Positions 18,944-27,408 of a stretch of 64,000 bases of DNA are shown here, one piece after another. The position numbers and the translations under genes are program-made. The stretch comes from Sphingomonas gellani. GTDB taxonomy: Bacteria > Pseudomonadota > Alphaproteobacteria > Sphingomonadales > Sphingomonadaceae. Positions within the stretch are counted from its first letter, which is position 1. Each line of letters opens with the position of its first letter. Under the pieces are notes generated by a model. That model was given only the letters and a program-made list of their open reading frames with translations. It was not told where the DNA came from and ran no database searches. Location: positions 62,001 to 126,000 of the forward strand of contig NZ_FOCF01000009.1 of NCBI RefSeq assembly GCF_900110035.1, written 5' to 3'.

Positions 18944-19048
18944 GCATTTCCTACTCGAAAGCACGAACTGGGGGCTGCCTGACACAGGTTTTTCCACTGC
19001 CTGCGCCCGGTGGGATGCCAAATCTTCGTGCTTTCGAGTAGGAAATGC
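18944..19048. repeat. Inverted iteron pair over the repA start (24-bp arms)
   Basis: A perfect 24-bp inverted repeat: left arm 18944-18967, right arm 19025-19048, 57 bases apart. The arm core is CGAAAGCACGAA, the same core as the direct iterons after repA. The right arm contains AGGA (19040-19043), the probable repA ribosome-binding site. RepA binding here could repress its own gene, and pairing of the arms in mRNA could hide the ribosome-binding site. Confidence 0.85.
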
Positions 19049-19050
19049 AC

Positions 19051-20016
19051 ATGACCCGTCCGACCACCACCGCACAGCCCAAAGAGGGCAGGAAAACGCC
19101 GGCAAAGGCACCCAAGATATCCCAGCGCGACCTGTTCCAGCTCGACAGCCCGCTGACCAGCGAGATCCGAGGCGAGCGGTCGCTGATGGCCTTTCCCTTT
19201 TTCGCGCTGTCCAAGAACGCGTGGATGAAGCCGCTGACCTACGAGCATGCCAATGTCTCGATCGAGGTGCGCCCCTCGGCCAGCGGGGTGGCGACGATCT
19301 ACGACAAGGAGATCGTGCTCTACATCGCCAGCCTGATGGCGGCCAAGGTGGAGGCCGGCGAGGAAGTGGCGCAGGACTTCGTGTTCACCGCGCACGACCT
19401 GTTCACGGTAACCGGCGCCAATCACTCGGCACGCTCGTACAACCGCTTGTCGGAGGCGCTGGAGCGGCTGCAGGGCACGCAGATCAAGACCAATATCGAG
19501 GCCGGCGGGGAGGGGGAGGAGGGCTTCTTCTCCTGGCTGTCGGAGGCGCGGCTGCATTACTCCAAGACGCGCACAGGCGAGCGCCGGCTGAAGGCGGTCA
19601 AGGTGCGCCTGTGCGACTGGTTGTTTCGCGCGATCCTGCGCGACCGGCAGGTGCTGGACTATGCCGCGGCCTATTTCCAGCTCGGCCCGATCGAGCGGCG
19701 CATCTACGAGGTCGCGCGCGCCACCTCGGAAGACGACCGACTGGAGGTCGACCTGGCGACGTTTCGCCTCCAGATCGGGTACCAGAACCCCCTGTCCAAC
19801 TTCCGCGCCGCGCTGAAACAGATCGCCGGCACCGACACCATTCCCGACTATGACGTCGAACTGGTCGAAACTCCCGGCGAGCCGGAGGGAGAGACGGCAA
19901 AGCGCGGACGCAGGTCCAGTCCCGTGCAGGTCGTCATCACCCGCCGCGCCGCGAGCGAATCATCATCCGACTCGGACAACGAATCGGCGGAAGGCGGCTC
20001 GTCCAGCGACGAGTAA
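19051..20016 (+). CDS. repA: Plasmid replication initiator RepA (RPA family)
   Basis: Initiator of 321 residues. The conserved core is QLDSPLTSEIRGERSLMAFPFFAL, then ARSYNRLSEALERLQGTQIKTNI, RRLKAVKVRLCDWLFRAIL and YFQLGPIERRIYEVAR, as in alphaproteobacterial RPA/RepA initiators with tandem winged-helix domains that bind iterons. The C-terminal about 50 residues are Ser/Asp/Glu-rich and disordered (SESSSDSDNESAEGGSSSDE). Start at 19051 was preferred over 19045 because AGGA sits seven bases before it and only one base before 19045. Iterons flank the gene on both sides, so origin and initiator are together. Transcribed toward the winged-helix gene and parA. Confidence 0.9.
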   Translation: MTRPTTTAQPKEGRKTPAKAPKISQRDLFQLDSPLTSEIRGERSLMAFPFFALSKNAWMKPLTYEHANVSIEVRPSASGVATIYDKEIVLYIASLMAAKVEAGEEVAQDFVFTAHDLFTVTGANHSARSYNRLSEALERLQGTQIKTNIEAGGEGEEGFFSWLSEARLHYSKTRTGERRLKAVKVRLCDWLFRAILRDRQVLDYAAAYFQLGPIERRIYEVARATSEDDRLEVDLATFRLQIGYQNPLSNFRAALKQIAGTDTIPDYDVELVETPGEPEGETAKRGRRSSPVQVVITRRAASESSSDSDNESAEGGSSSDE

Positions 20017-20019
20017 TTG

Positions 20020-20132
20020 TTATCCGAAAGCACGAACTTTCACCGTAATTTCTACTCGATAGCACGAATAGAAATGGGTGAAGGCCGCAGATTTGGTCAA
20101 ATTTCTGCTATTTTCTACTCGAAAGCACGAAC
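20020..20132 (+). repeat. Direct iterons and probable replication origin
   Basis: Three direct copies of the core CGAAAGCACGAA, the middle one with one change (CGATAGCACGAA): 20025-20036, 20057-20068 and 20120-20131. The outer parts share TTTCTACT in copies two and three. Spacings of 32 and 63 bases are near whole helical turns (three and six), so bound proteins would face one side. An AT-richer stretch (20088-20118, with ATTTGGTCAAAT) lies between copies two and three and could be the melting region. Confidence 0.85.
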
Positions 20133-20234
20133 CGACAACGCTTCCGATGTTGGAGTTTTGCTGCGACAAGTGTCGGCCCGGTCGATCGGCCGGAGGCAAA
20201 CACTGATGGAGCGGCTGTGACCACATAAAGGAAA

Positions 20235-20254
20235 GCCCGGCACGAAGGCCGGGC
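20235..20254. other. Strong GC hairpin after the origin (terminator or small RNA)
   Basis: GCCCGGC and GCCGGGC form a perfect 7-bp stem with loop ACGAAG. AAAGGAAA precedes it on the plus strand, so on the minus strand the stem is followed by a T-rich run, as in an intrinsic terminator. It may end a countertranscript or a minus-strand RNA through the origin. The stretch 20133-20421 has no protein gene. Confidence 0.45.
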
Positions 20255-20421
20255 ATCCCAAAGGGTGTTGATTTGGAGCGACGTCGCCAAACGTCGATCC
20301 GGGGTAGAGCCAGTCAGACCGACCCCCTCCAGATACACCCCGGCGAACATCAGTTCAAGGATGCGCGTTTCGCGCCACGCCCTCTTTTTGTCTCTTGGTC
20401 CCAGCCCGAAAGGGAGGGAAG

Positions 20422-21243
20422 ATGACGGCGTTCACCCTGGGTGAAGCGACGGCGCTGGCGCTCGGCCGCGTCGGCGGACGGATCGCACGTGGCGACGGTT
20501 CGCGGCGATCCGGTACCCGGCACCATACCGGCGCGCCCGTGCTGCGCGGCAGCATGGAAGCGGGAAGTTTCGAGGACGCGTTCTTCGCGGTGCCGGCAAA
20601 GGGCGAATGCGACCGGCTGCTGCGTACCGCGCGGGCCGCGCTGGATGCCGGACGTCGCCTGAAACGATCGGCGCGTGCCGAAAGGCGCGCCCTATCGTCC
20701 GCCGAGCGTGCGCTGACCGCGCTGACTGCGGGGGCGGTGCGGGTATTCGAGGAAATCTGCATGCTGGCCCGCGTCAACGCCGGGCGCGTGTTTCCGACCT
20801 ATGACCGGTTGGCGCAGGCGACCGCGCTCGGCCGCGCCACCGTCGCGCGAGCGCTGGTCGCGCTGGAGGCGGCGGGCTTCCTGGTTCGCCAGCGCCGGTT
20901 CAAGCGGGTCGAAGGGACCGGGCCAGGACCGCGTTGGGAGCAGACCTCCAACGTCTATCGCCCGCTCCACCCCGCACGCATCATGGGCCTGCTGCCACGA
21001 TGGTTGCGCCCGGCGCCACTGCCGGTGGACGTAATGCAGCGTGAGGCGGATCGGGTCGAGGCTGTCGCCGGAATGATGGCCGGTCTGAGCTGTCGCGAAC
21101 TGGCGAACGTCACGGTTGGCGGTGCGCTCGGTCGGATGTTGGCGCGTCTGGGATCTGCGATCGACGGTCAATCATGTGAGTCTCACAATGATCCGCAACC
21201 ACTTAACAGTTTAATGATTCAGGTGGCGAACGCCTCGGCCTAG
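20422..21243 (+). CDS. Winged-helix replication-associated protein
   Basis: 273 residues. A central helix-turn-helix/winged-helix is visible at about 115-165: RVFPTYDRLAQATALGRATVARALVALEAAGFLVRQRRFK, the pattern of plasmid replication or GntR-like DNA-binding domains. Before it lies a basic helical stretch (RTARAALDAGRRLKRSARAERRALSSAERAL), possibly coiled coil. The start at 20422 has AGGGAGGGAAG directly upstream; an upstream TTG (20395) lacks support. Position between repA and parA suggests a role in replication, copy control or conjugation. No specific family name can be given with certainty. Confidence 0.75.
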   Translation: MTAFTLGEATALALGRVGGRIARGDGSRRSGTRHHTGAPVLRGSMEAGSFEDAFFAVPAKGECDRLLRTARAALDAGRRLKRSARAERRALSSAERALTALTAGAVRVFEEICMLARVNAGRVFPTYDRLAQATALGRATVARALVALEAAGFLVRQRRFKRVEGTGPGPRWEQTSNVYRPLHPARIMGLLPRWLRPAPLPVDVMQREADRVEAVAGMMAGLSCRELANVTVGGALGRMLARLGSAIDGQSCESHNDPQPLNSLMIQVANASA

Positions 21244-21506
21244 TCGGTCAACACGAGGCAAAAAAGCTCACCATCGAAAAGATCGCCCAGACATCAAGGC
21301 CGGGAGTGCCGGCTACGCCGTCACATGCTCCCTAGAAGAAGCGATCGAATGCCGACGCGATCAGATCGACGCTGATCCTTAGATGCGGAGGGTGTTGGAA
21401 ATCGGGCTGAATGCCGGATCAAGCGCGTCATATGCCGGTGGACAAGCAGATCCTGTTTTCACTTCTTCGTAGACATCCACTCATGTCGACACGTAGAAGA
21501 GCGGAC
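21244..21506. promoter_or_regulatory. parA upstream region with a TGTCGACA site
   Basis: Non-coding stretch of 263 bases. TGTCGACA occupies 21484-21491, 15 bases before the parA start, a position suited to autorepression of the par operon. AGAAGAG (21494-21500) is the likely ribosome-binding site. No clear promoter boxes seen. Confidence 0.5.
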
Positions 21507-22160
21507 ATGCCGACCATCGCGATCATCAGCCAGAAGGGAGGCGCGGGGAAGACCACCCTGGCGCTTCACCTCGCCGCCGCGGCTCAGGACACGGGCGCCG
21601 TGTCGCTCATCATCGATACCGATCCCCAGGCAACCGCCGGCCAATGGGCCGCATGGCGGCAGGATGCTCCGCCCGAGGTCATCGACAGCCCACCGCCGCG
21701 CCTCGCCGCGAAGGTCGCGCAGGCGAAGGGGCAGGGCGCGCAGGTGATCGTGATCGACACCCCGCCCCATGCCGACAGCGCAGCCCGGGCGGCCGTCGAG
21801 GTGGCAGACCTGGTGCTGATCCCGTGTCGGCCCAGCGCCTTCGACCTGTCGGCGATTCAGACCACCGCCAAGTTGGTCCAGCTGCTGCGCAAGCCCGCTT
21901 TCGTGGTGTTCACCGCCGGTCCGCCCAATGCCCCGCGCATGTATCAGGAAGCAGGCGAGCTGGTGAACGGCTACGGCACACCGCCATGTCCGGTGATCCT
22001 GCCCGACCGCGCCGCCTATCGCCATGCCAGCGCGGAGGGACGCACCGTCACCGAACTGGATCCTGCCGGCAAGGCGGCGGAAGAGGTTCGGGAACTCTAC
22101 AAGTGGACGTGTCGACAAATCGACATGCCGACCCCACGCAAGAGAAAGGCCGCACGATGA
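21507..22160 (+). CDS. parA: ParA-type partition ATPase
   Basis: Deviant Walker ATPase of 217 residues. KGGAGKTT lies at about residues 10-17, DTDPQATAGQW after strand 2, and VIDTPPHADSAARAAVEVADLVLIPCRPS as Walker B region. No N-terminal DNA-binding extension, so it is a small ParA (type Ib-like). These usually pair with a small ribbon-helix-helix partner that does the DNA binding. The start at 21507 gives MPTIAIISQKGGAGKTT, the usual beginning; an upstream ATG (21483) lies inside the TGTCGACA palindrome. A further TGTCGACA lies within its 3' end (22110-22117). Its stop overlaps the next start (ATGA). Confidence 0.92.
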   Translation: MPTIAIISQKGGAGKTTLALHLAAAAQDTGAVSLIIDTDPQATAGQWAAWRQDAPPEVIDSPPPRLAAKVAQAKGQGAQVIVIDTPPHADSAARAAVEVADLVLIPCRPSAFDLSAIQTTAKLVQLLRKPAFVVFTAGPPNAPRMYQEAGELVNGYGTPPCPVILPDRAAYRHASAEGRTVTELDPAGKAAEEVRELYKWTCRQIDMPTPRKRKAAR

Positions 22161-22453
22161 GCCGCAAACCCTCCTTCGCCAACCTGCGCGGCACCGCCCC
22201 CGCACCGATCCCGCCGCCAGCGCCACGTGCCCTCGCAACCCCGCAATCCGCGGAACCGTCAGAGGGCAGGACCTCCTCCGCTCGCCCGGTCAGCCGAGAA
22301 GGCCGCAAGCAGATCGCCGGCTTCTTCAGCCCCGAAATGTCCTTCGCCATGCACACGCTGGCCCGCCGCCAGGGCCGCAGCCTCCAGGCGCTGATGGCCG
22401 AAGCGTTCAACGACGTGTTGCGGAAGCACGGCGAAAGCCCGATCGGGGATTGA
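22157..22453 (+). CDS. Small ribbon-helix-helix-like ParA partner
   Basis: 98 residues. The N-terminal half is disordered and Pro/Ala-rich (GTAPAPIPPPAPRALATPQ). The C-terminal half (REGRKQIAGFFSPEMSFAMHTLARRQGRSLQALMAEAFNDVLRKHG) has the short strand plus two helices of a ribbon-helix-helix DNA-binding fold. The start overlaps the parA stop by four bases, so both are made together. By analogy with small-ParA systems it should bind centromere repeats and recruit ParA; the TGTCGACA sites are the natural candidates. It ends 36 bases before the converging rmlA gene. Confidence 0.78.
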   Translation: MSRKPSFANLRGTAPAPIPPPAPRALATPQSAEPSEGRTSSARPVSREGRKQIAGFFSPEMSFAMHTLARRQGRSLQALMAEAFNDVLRKHGESPIGD

Positions 22454-22489
22454 GCGGTATAGGCTGCGGTCCGATCGGGCTGGATGAGA

Positions 22490-23359
22490 TCAGGCGCCGT
22501 CCACCGCCTTCAGGATCGCGCGGCCATACGCCGTCTTCTTGAACATCTCGCCGCGTGCGCGCGCCTGGTCCGCGGTAATGAAGCCCTGTTCGAACGCGAC
22601 TTCTTCCAGGCAGGCGATCTGGATTCCCTGGCGATGCTGGAGGGTGCGAACGAACTCGGATGCTTCCAGCAGGCTGTCGTGGGTGCCCGTGTCCAGCCAG
22701 GCATAGCCGCGCCCCATCTGTTCCACGAACAGGTCGCCCGCCTCCATGTACAGCCGGTTGAGGTCGGTGATCTCCAACTCGCCACGTGGGGAAGGCTGGA
22801 GGTTGCGGGCATAGTCCACGACGCGGTTGTCGTAGAAGTACAGCCCGGTCACCGCACAGTCCGACTTGGGCGCGGCGGGCTTTTCCTCCAGGCTGAGTGC
22901 CCGTCCGTCGGGACCCAATTCGACCACGCCGTAGCGCTCCGGATCCTCGACCCGATAGCTGAACACCGTCGCGCCTTCCTTGCGCGCAACCGCGCTGGCG
23001 AGCAGGTCGGGCAGGCCGGCACCGAAAAAGATGTTGTCGCCCAGCACCAGTGCGACATTGTCGTCGCCGATGAATTCCGCGCCGATTGTGAACGCCTGCG
23101 CCAGCCCCTCGGGCTTGGGCTGTTCAGCATAGCGGATCGACAGGCCGAAGGCGGAGCCGTCGTCGAACAGGCGCTGGTAATTGCTGAGATATTCGGGGGA
23201 GGAGATGATGAGGATGTCTCGAATCCCGGCCAGCATCAGCACCGACAGCGGGTAATAGATCATCGGCTTGTCGTAGACGGGCAGCAGCTGCTTGTTGACC
23301 GCCAGCGTCGCGGGGTGGAGCCGCGTGCCCGATCCGCCCGCCAGGATGATGCCCTTCAC
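22490..23359 (-). CDS. rmlA: Glucose-1-phosphate thymidylyltransferase
   Basis: First enzyme of dTDP-sugar synthesis (glucose-1-phosphate + dTTP to dTDP-glucose), 289 residues, full family length. Motifs: [18 protein letters not shown] (nucleotide binding), [52 protein letters not shown]. Last gene in the minus-strand order rmlC-rmlB-rmlD-rmlA; start overlaps the rmlD stop by four bases. Its product also supplies the 3-amino-sugar branch (40659-41075 and 39553-40662). Confidence 0.96.
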   Translation of the reverse strand: MKGIILAGGSGTRLHPATLAVNKQLLPVYDKPMIYYPLSVLMLAGIRDILIISSPEYLSNYQRLFDDGSAFGLSIRYAEQPKPEGLAQAFTIGAEFIGDDNVALVLGDNIFFGAGLPDLLASAVARKEGATVFSYRVEDPERYGVVELGPDGRALSLEEKPAAPKSDCAVTGLYFYDNRVVDYARNLQPSPRGELEITDLNRLYMEAGDLFVEQMGRGYAWLDTGTHDSLLEASEFVRTLQHRQGIQIACLEEVAFEQGFITADQARARGEMFKKTAYGRAILKAVDGA

Positions 23360-24267
23360 TGTCTTACTCCGATCAGTTCGTCGAGGATGTCGCCCAGCGC
23401 CGCCTGCCAGGGTCGCGGGGCAATGCCATAGGCGGCCGTGATCGCGCCCGTGTCCAGCAGCGAATTGGCGGGCCGGCGGGCCGGGGTGGGATAGTCGGCC
23501 GTAGCGATTGACTCCACGCTCGCGGTGGGGCCGCCCCGTTCGCCCGACTGGTGGAAGATTTCTGTCGCGAACTCCGCCCAGCTTATCCCGTTCGCGCCAC
23601 CGGCGTTGGAGAAGTGATACGTGCCGCTGGGCATGTCTTCATCCCCGGCCAGCCGAACCGCGATCGTCATCAGCGCCCGGGCCAGGTCGGCCGCGCCGGT
23701 CGGGCTGCCGCGCTGGTCGTTGACCACGCGCAGGTGCCCGCGGTCAGCCCCGATCCGCAACATGGTCTTCACGAAGTTGGCGCCGTGCGCGCTGACCACC
23801 CAGGCGGTGCGGACGATCGCGTGCCGCGCACCCGACGTGCGGACGGCGAGTTCCCCGCCCAGCTTCGAGGCGCCATAGACACCGAGCGGCGACGGAGCGT
23901 CGTCCACCTCCCACGCGCCGTGCCTGTCGCCGGGAAAGATATAGTCGGTCGACACCTGGACCAGCGGGATGCCAGCCCGCGCGCAGGCCTGACCGAATGC
24001 GGCGGGGGCAAGGGCGTTGACGCTCCAGGCGATGACCTGATCGTCCTCGGCCTTATCGACTGCGGTATAGGCCGCGCCGTTGATGACCGCGGCGAAGGGC
24101 TGTCCCTCATGCCCAGCCGACACGATGCCGCTGATCGCGGCAGGGTCGGACAGGTCGAGCGCGTCGCGACCGAGTGCCACGACCTGCCATCCTTCGGGCC
24201 AGGAGGCGCGCGCGAGTTCGATGCCGAGCTGACCGTTCGCGCCGGTGACAAGTACCGACCGCATCAT
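23356..24267 (-). CDS. rmlD: dTDP-4-dehydrorhamnose reductase
   Basis: Final step to dTDP-L-rhamnose, an NAD(P)H-dependent extended SDR of 303 residues. Motifs: [12 protein letters not shown] (dinucleotide fold), [34 protein letters not shown] (catalytic YxxxK), RTAWVVS. Overlaps rmlA; separated from rmlB by 39 bases that contain TGTCGACA and CGACATGTCG palindromes. Confidence 0.95.
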   Translation of the reverse strand: MMRSVLVTGANGQLGIELARASWPEGWQVVALGRDALDLSDPAAISGIVSAGHEGQPFAAVINGAAYTAVDKAEDDQVIAWSVNALAPAAFGQACARAGIPLVQVSTDYIFPGDRHGAWEVDDAPSPLGVYGASKLGGELAVRTSGARHAIVRTAWVVSAHGANFVKTMLRIGADRGHLRVVNDQRGSPTGAADLARALMTIAVRLAGDEDMPSGTYHFSNAGGANGISWAEFATEIFHQSGERGGPTASVESIATADYPTPARRPANSLLDTGAITAAYGIAPRPWQAALGDILDELIGVRQ

Positions 24268-24275
24268 CGGCGATC

Positions 24276-24306
24276 CGACATGTCGACAGGTCGATCGGGC
24301 GACATG
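24276..24306. repeat. TGTCGACA/CGACATGTCG palindromes between rmlB and rmlD
   Basis: CGACATGTCG (24276-24285) overlaps TGTCGACA (24281-24288), and CGACATGT recurs at 24299-24306. The same motif set as around rep/par, here inside the rml operon gap. Confidence 0.6.
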
Positions 24307-25359
24307 TTAGGCCGCTACGCCGCGCCGCTCGGCCGCCTTGGCCTCGACCAGCGGGCGCCACCATGCCTCGTTGTCGAGATACCAACGTACCGTTTTCTCG
24401 ATGCCGGTCTCGAACGTCTCCTGCGGCCGCCAGCCGAGTTCGTCGTTGATGCGGCCCGCGTCGATCGCATAGCGCTTGTCATGGCCTGGCCGGTCGGCGA
24501 CGGAGGTGATCTGCGCCGCATAGGACTGGCCATCGCCGCGAGGGCGCAGCCGGTCCAGGATCGCGCAGACGGTGTGGACCACCTCGATATTCTGCTTCTC
24601 GTTGTGACCGCCGACATTGTAGGTCCGGCCGATCTCGCCTCGCTCGAACACCGCCTGCAGCGCGCGGACATGGTCCTCCACGAACAGCCAGTCGCGGACC
24701 TGATCGCCCTTGCCGTAGACGGGCAGGGGATCGCCGGCGAGCGCCTTCACGATCATCAGCGGGATCAGCTTTTCGGGGAAGTGATACGGCCCGTAATTGT
24801 TGGAACAGTTGGTGATGAGCACGGGCAGGCCGAAGGTGTGGCCCCAGGCGCTGACCAGATGGTCCGAGCCCGCTTTCGACGCCGAATAGGGCGAGCGCGG
24901 GTCGTAGGGCGTATCCTCGGTAAACAGCCCCGTCTCGCCCAGCGATCCGTACACCTCGTCGGTGGAGATGTGGTGGAAGCGGAACGCGGCCTTGGCCTTA
25001 TCGTCCAGCGACAGCCAATAGGCCCGCGCCTCCGCCAGCATGGTGTAGGTGCCGACCAAGTTAGTCTGGATGAACGCGCCCGGACCGTCGATCGAGCGGT
25101 CGACATGGCTTTCCGCCGCCAGGTGGGTGATTACGTCGGGCCTGAACTCCGCGATCGCGGCGCGCACCGCCTCCGGGTCGCAGATGTCGCCCTGGACGAA
25201 GCGGTAGCGGTTCGACTGCGCCACCCGCTCGACGGTGGTCAGCGTGCCGGCATAGGTCAGCTTGTCGAAATTCAGGACCTCATGTCCGCTGTTTTCGATC
25301 AGGTGGCGGACCAGCGCCGAGCCGATGAACCCGGCCCCGCCGGTGACGAAGATGCGCAT
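24307..25359 (-). CDS. rmlB: dTDP-glucose 4,6-dehydratase
   Basis: Converts dTDP-glucose to dTDP-4-dehydro-6-deoxyglucose, the branch point for rhamnose and for 3-amino-3,6-dideoxy sugars. 350 residues, extended SDR. Motifs: [57 protein letters not shown] (YxxxK), [15 protein letters not shown]. Twelve bases after rmlC. Confidence 0.96.
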   Translation of the reverse strand: MRIFVTGGAGFIGSALVRHLIENSGHEVLNFDKLTYAGTLTTVERVAQSNRYRFVQGDICDPEAVRAAIAEFRPDVITHLAAESHVDRSIDGPGAFIQTNLVGTYTMLAEARAYWLSLDDKAKAAFRFHHISTDEVYGSLGETGLFTEDTPYDPRSPYSASKAGSDHLVSAWGHTFGLPVLITNCSNNYGPYHFPEKLIPLMIVKALAGDPLPVYGKGDQVRDWLFVEDHVRALQAVFERGEIGRTYNVGGHNEKQNIEVVHTVCAILDRLRPRGDGQSYAAQITSVADRPGHDKRYAIDAGRINDELGWRPQETFETGIEKTVRWYLDNEAWWRPLVEAKAAERRGVAA

Positions 25360-25371
25360 GAAACGTGTCCT

Positions 25372-25944
25372 TCAGGCAAGCGGCGCCAGCGGCCGGCCGT
25401 CATAGGGAAAGGGGCTGTCGAACGCGGCGAGGCCGGGCTGAACCTTGTCCTTGGCGCTCAGTTCCGGCGTCGCGCCGGGGGGAAGGGGCCAGTCGATGGC
25501 GATGGCCGGGTCGTTCCAGGCGATCCCCCCCTCATGCTCGGGCGCATAGGTGTCCGTGCATTTGTACAGGACCTCGCACCCTTCCTCCAGCGTCAGGAAG
25601 CCGTGCGCGAAGCCGACCGGGATGAAGAGCTGGTGGCCGTTGTCGGCCGACAATTCGGTGCCCACCCACTGGCCATAGGTGGGTGAACCCTTCCGCACAT
25701 CCACCGCCACGTCGAAGATCCGTCCCCGCACACAGCGGACCAGCTTGTCCTGGCCACGCGACGGCGTCTGAAAATGAAGTCCGCGCAGGGTATGGCGCGG
25801 CCCGGACAGCGAATGATTGTCCTGCACAAACGTGGCAGCGATACCAAGCTGTGTGAAGGTGTCGCGGTTGTATGTTTCGCTGAACCAGCCGCGCGTATCG
25901 CCGTAGCGCTTGGGCTGGATCAGTCGAATGGCTGGGGCAGGCAT
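25372..25944 (-). CDS. rmlC: dTDP-4-dehydrorhamnose 3,5-epimerase
   Basis: Cupin-fold epimerase of 190 residues acting between RmlB and RmlD. Motifs: GDTRGWFSETYN, FVQDNHSLSGPRHTLRGLHFQ (catalytic His region), VDVRKGSPTYGQWV, FIPVGFAHGFLTLEEGCEVLYKC, EGGIAWNDPAIAIDWP. The frame is open much further upstream, but the start at 25944 (MPAPAIRLIQPKRYGD) matches the usual N-terminus. First gene of the rmlCBDA unit. Confidence 0.95.
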   Translation of the reverse strand: MPAPAIRLIQPKRYGDTRGWFSETYNRDTFTQLGIAATFVQDNHSLSGPRHTLRGLHFQTPSRGQDKLVRCVRGRIFDVAVDVRKGSPTYGQWVGTELSADNGHQLFIPVGFAHGFLTLEEGCEVLYKCTDTYAPEHEGGIAWNDPAIAIDWPLPPGATPELSAKDKVQPGLAAFDSPFPYDGRPLAPLA

Positions 25945-26006
25945 GAGGGAAGCTGGTATCGGCCCACCTGCGGGCACGCAACCGATCGATGACGTAAAAC
26001 AGGCGC

Positions 26007-26018
26007 CCCGCATGCGGG
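26007..26018. promoter_or_regulatory. Palindrome in the rmlC/initiating-transferase divergent region
   Basis: CCCGCATGCGGG is a perfect 12-bp palindrome in the 168-bp divergent region (25945-26112). Such a position suits an operator acting on both directions, but in GC-rich DNA it could be chance. Confidence 0.25.
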
Positions 26019-26112
26019 TGCTTCGACTTGCCCCGACGGGGGGTGACCCGCTACCGGATCTCTTGTCGGCGTACTCATCCAGGGCGTTCGGCGCTGGCGT
26101 AAGGAAGTTCTG

Positions 26113-27408
26113 TTGCTGATCACCGGTGACCATGGCCGCCCGGCACGGGCGAGCCGCACCAACATCGGGCTGCTGAAGCCGCTGGTCGCGATCATGATGG
26201 CGGCGTATTTCGTGCCCTTCCTTGCCCCGCTGATCGTGGCCGGAAGGCTGACGAGCGAGCTTCCCGGTACCGGCAATACCCAGATCACGTCGTTGGCAGC
26301 TGCCGCGCTGGCGCTGCTTATCTTTCGCCGCGTCACCATCTATCCGGGCGCGCGGGCGTTCGGTTTCATCCTGCCGGCCTTTTCGACGACGTTCGGCATC
26401 GCCGCGGCGATTCTGCTCGCGCTGCGAATACCCTATAGCGGCGCGATGCTGCTGACGGGCTACCTCGCCTCGGTGAGCGTCGCGTTTCTGCTGGGTTATT
26501 TCGACCACCGCGCGGCGCCACGCCGCTTGTATTACGTTCCGACCGGCAAGACGGGCATCGTGGGCGATACCCCGCAGGTCGAGTGGATCAAGCTGGCCAG
26601 CCCAACCGTTCCGGACGATCCCCAGGCATCCATCGTCGCCGACCTGCGCTCCACCCACTCCCCCGAATGGGAACGCATGATCGCACAGGCCGCCATATCC
26701 GGCATTCCCGTCTACCATACCAAGCAGTTGCGGGAATCGCTGACCGGGCGCGTCCAGATCGAGCATCTGTCCGAAAACAGCTTCGGATCGCTGTTGCCGG
26801 CACTTGCCTATCGCGGGGCCAAGCGGACGATCGATGTCGTCGCCAGCCTTGTTCTGCTGCCGGTCCTGTTCCTGCCGCTGCTCGTCGTCGCGCTTCTCGT
26901 GCGGTTGAGTTCACCGGGCCCGATCCTGTTCCGGCAGCGTCGGATGGGATATCGGGGCGTGCCCTTCGACATGCTCAAGTTCCGCACCATGGTGGACCGG
27001 GCGGTCGACGACGGGAACGAGGCGGCGCGTCATGCGGCGATCACCCGCGACGAGGACGATCGCATCACCCGGATCGGCCGCTTCCTGCGCCGGTCGCGGA
27101 TCGACGAACTGCCGCAGATCATCAACATCCTGCGCGGGGAAATGAGCTGGATCGGACCGCGGCCGGAAGCGGTGCCGCTTTCGACCTGGTACGAGAACGA
27201 GATCCCCTTCTACCGCTATCGCCATATCGTCCGGCCGGGGATAACCGGCTGGGCCCAGGTCAATCAGGGGCATGTCGCGGAGCTCGACGACGTGCATGTC
27301 AAGCTCCACTACGATTTCTATTACATCAAGTTCTTCTCGTTCTGGCTCGACGTCCTGATCGCGATCAGGACCGTCAGCATCATGCTCACCGGGTTCGGGG
27401 CGAAGTAG
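26113..27408 (+). CDS. Polyprenyl-phosphate hexose-1-phosphate transferase (initiating glycosyltransferase)
   Basis: Membrane enzyme that starts repeat-unit assembly by putting a sugar-1-phosphate on undecaprenyl phosphate. 431 residues: N-terminal transmembrane helices (about 22-130), a soluble linker domain, another helix (TIDVVASLVLLPVLFLPLLVVALLV, about 237-262), then the catalytic domain with SSPGPILFRQRRMGYRGVPFDMLKFRTM, TRIGRFLRRSRIDELPQIINILRGEMSWIGPRPE and YRHIVRPGITGWAQVNQG. WbaP/ExoY/SpsB type. The start is TTG with AAGGAAG five bases before; no better ATG precedes the first helix. Its stop directly abuts the converging J-domain gene. Confidence 0.92.
   Translation: MLITGDHGRPARASRTNIGLLKPLVAIMMAAYFVPFLAPLIVAGRLTSELPGTGNTQITSLAAAALALLIFRRVTIYPGARAFGFILPAFSTTFGIAAAILLALRIPYSGAMLLTGYLASVSVAFLLGYFDHRAAPRRLYYVPTGKTGIVGDTPQVEWIKLASPTVPDDPQASIVADLRSTHSPEWERMIAQAAISGIPVYHTKQLRESLTGRVQIEHLSENSFGSLLPALAYRGAKRTIDVVASLVLLPVLFLPLLVVALLVRLSSPGPILFRQRRMGYRGVPFDMLKFRTMVDRAVDDGNEAARHAAITRDEDDRITRIGRFLRRSRIDELPQIINILRGEMSWIGPRPEAVPLSTWYENEIPFYRYRHIVRPGITGWAQVNQGHVAELDDVHVKLHYDFYYIKFFSFWLDVLIAIRTVSIMLTGFGAK

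Noticed and set aside
23551..25686. 711-codon plus-strand frame opposite rmlD/rmlB/rmlC
   Set aside because: Antisense to three well-supported rml genes; composition typical of a complementary-strand shadow.
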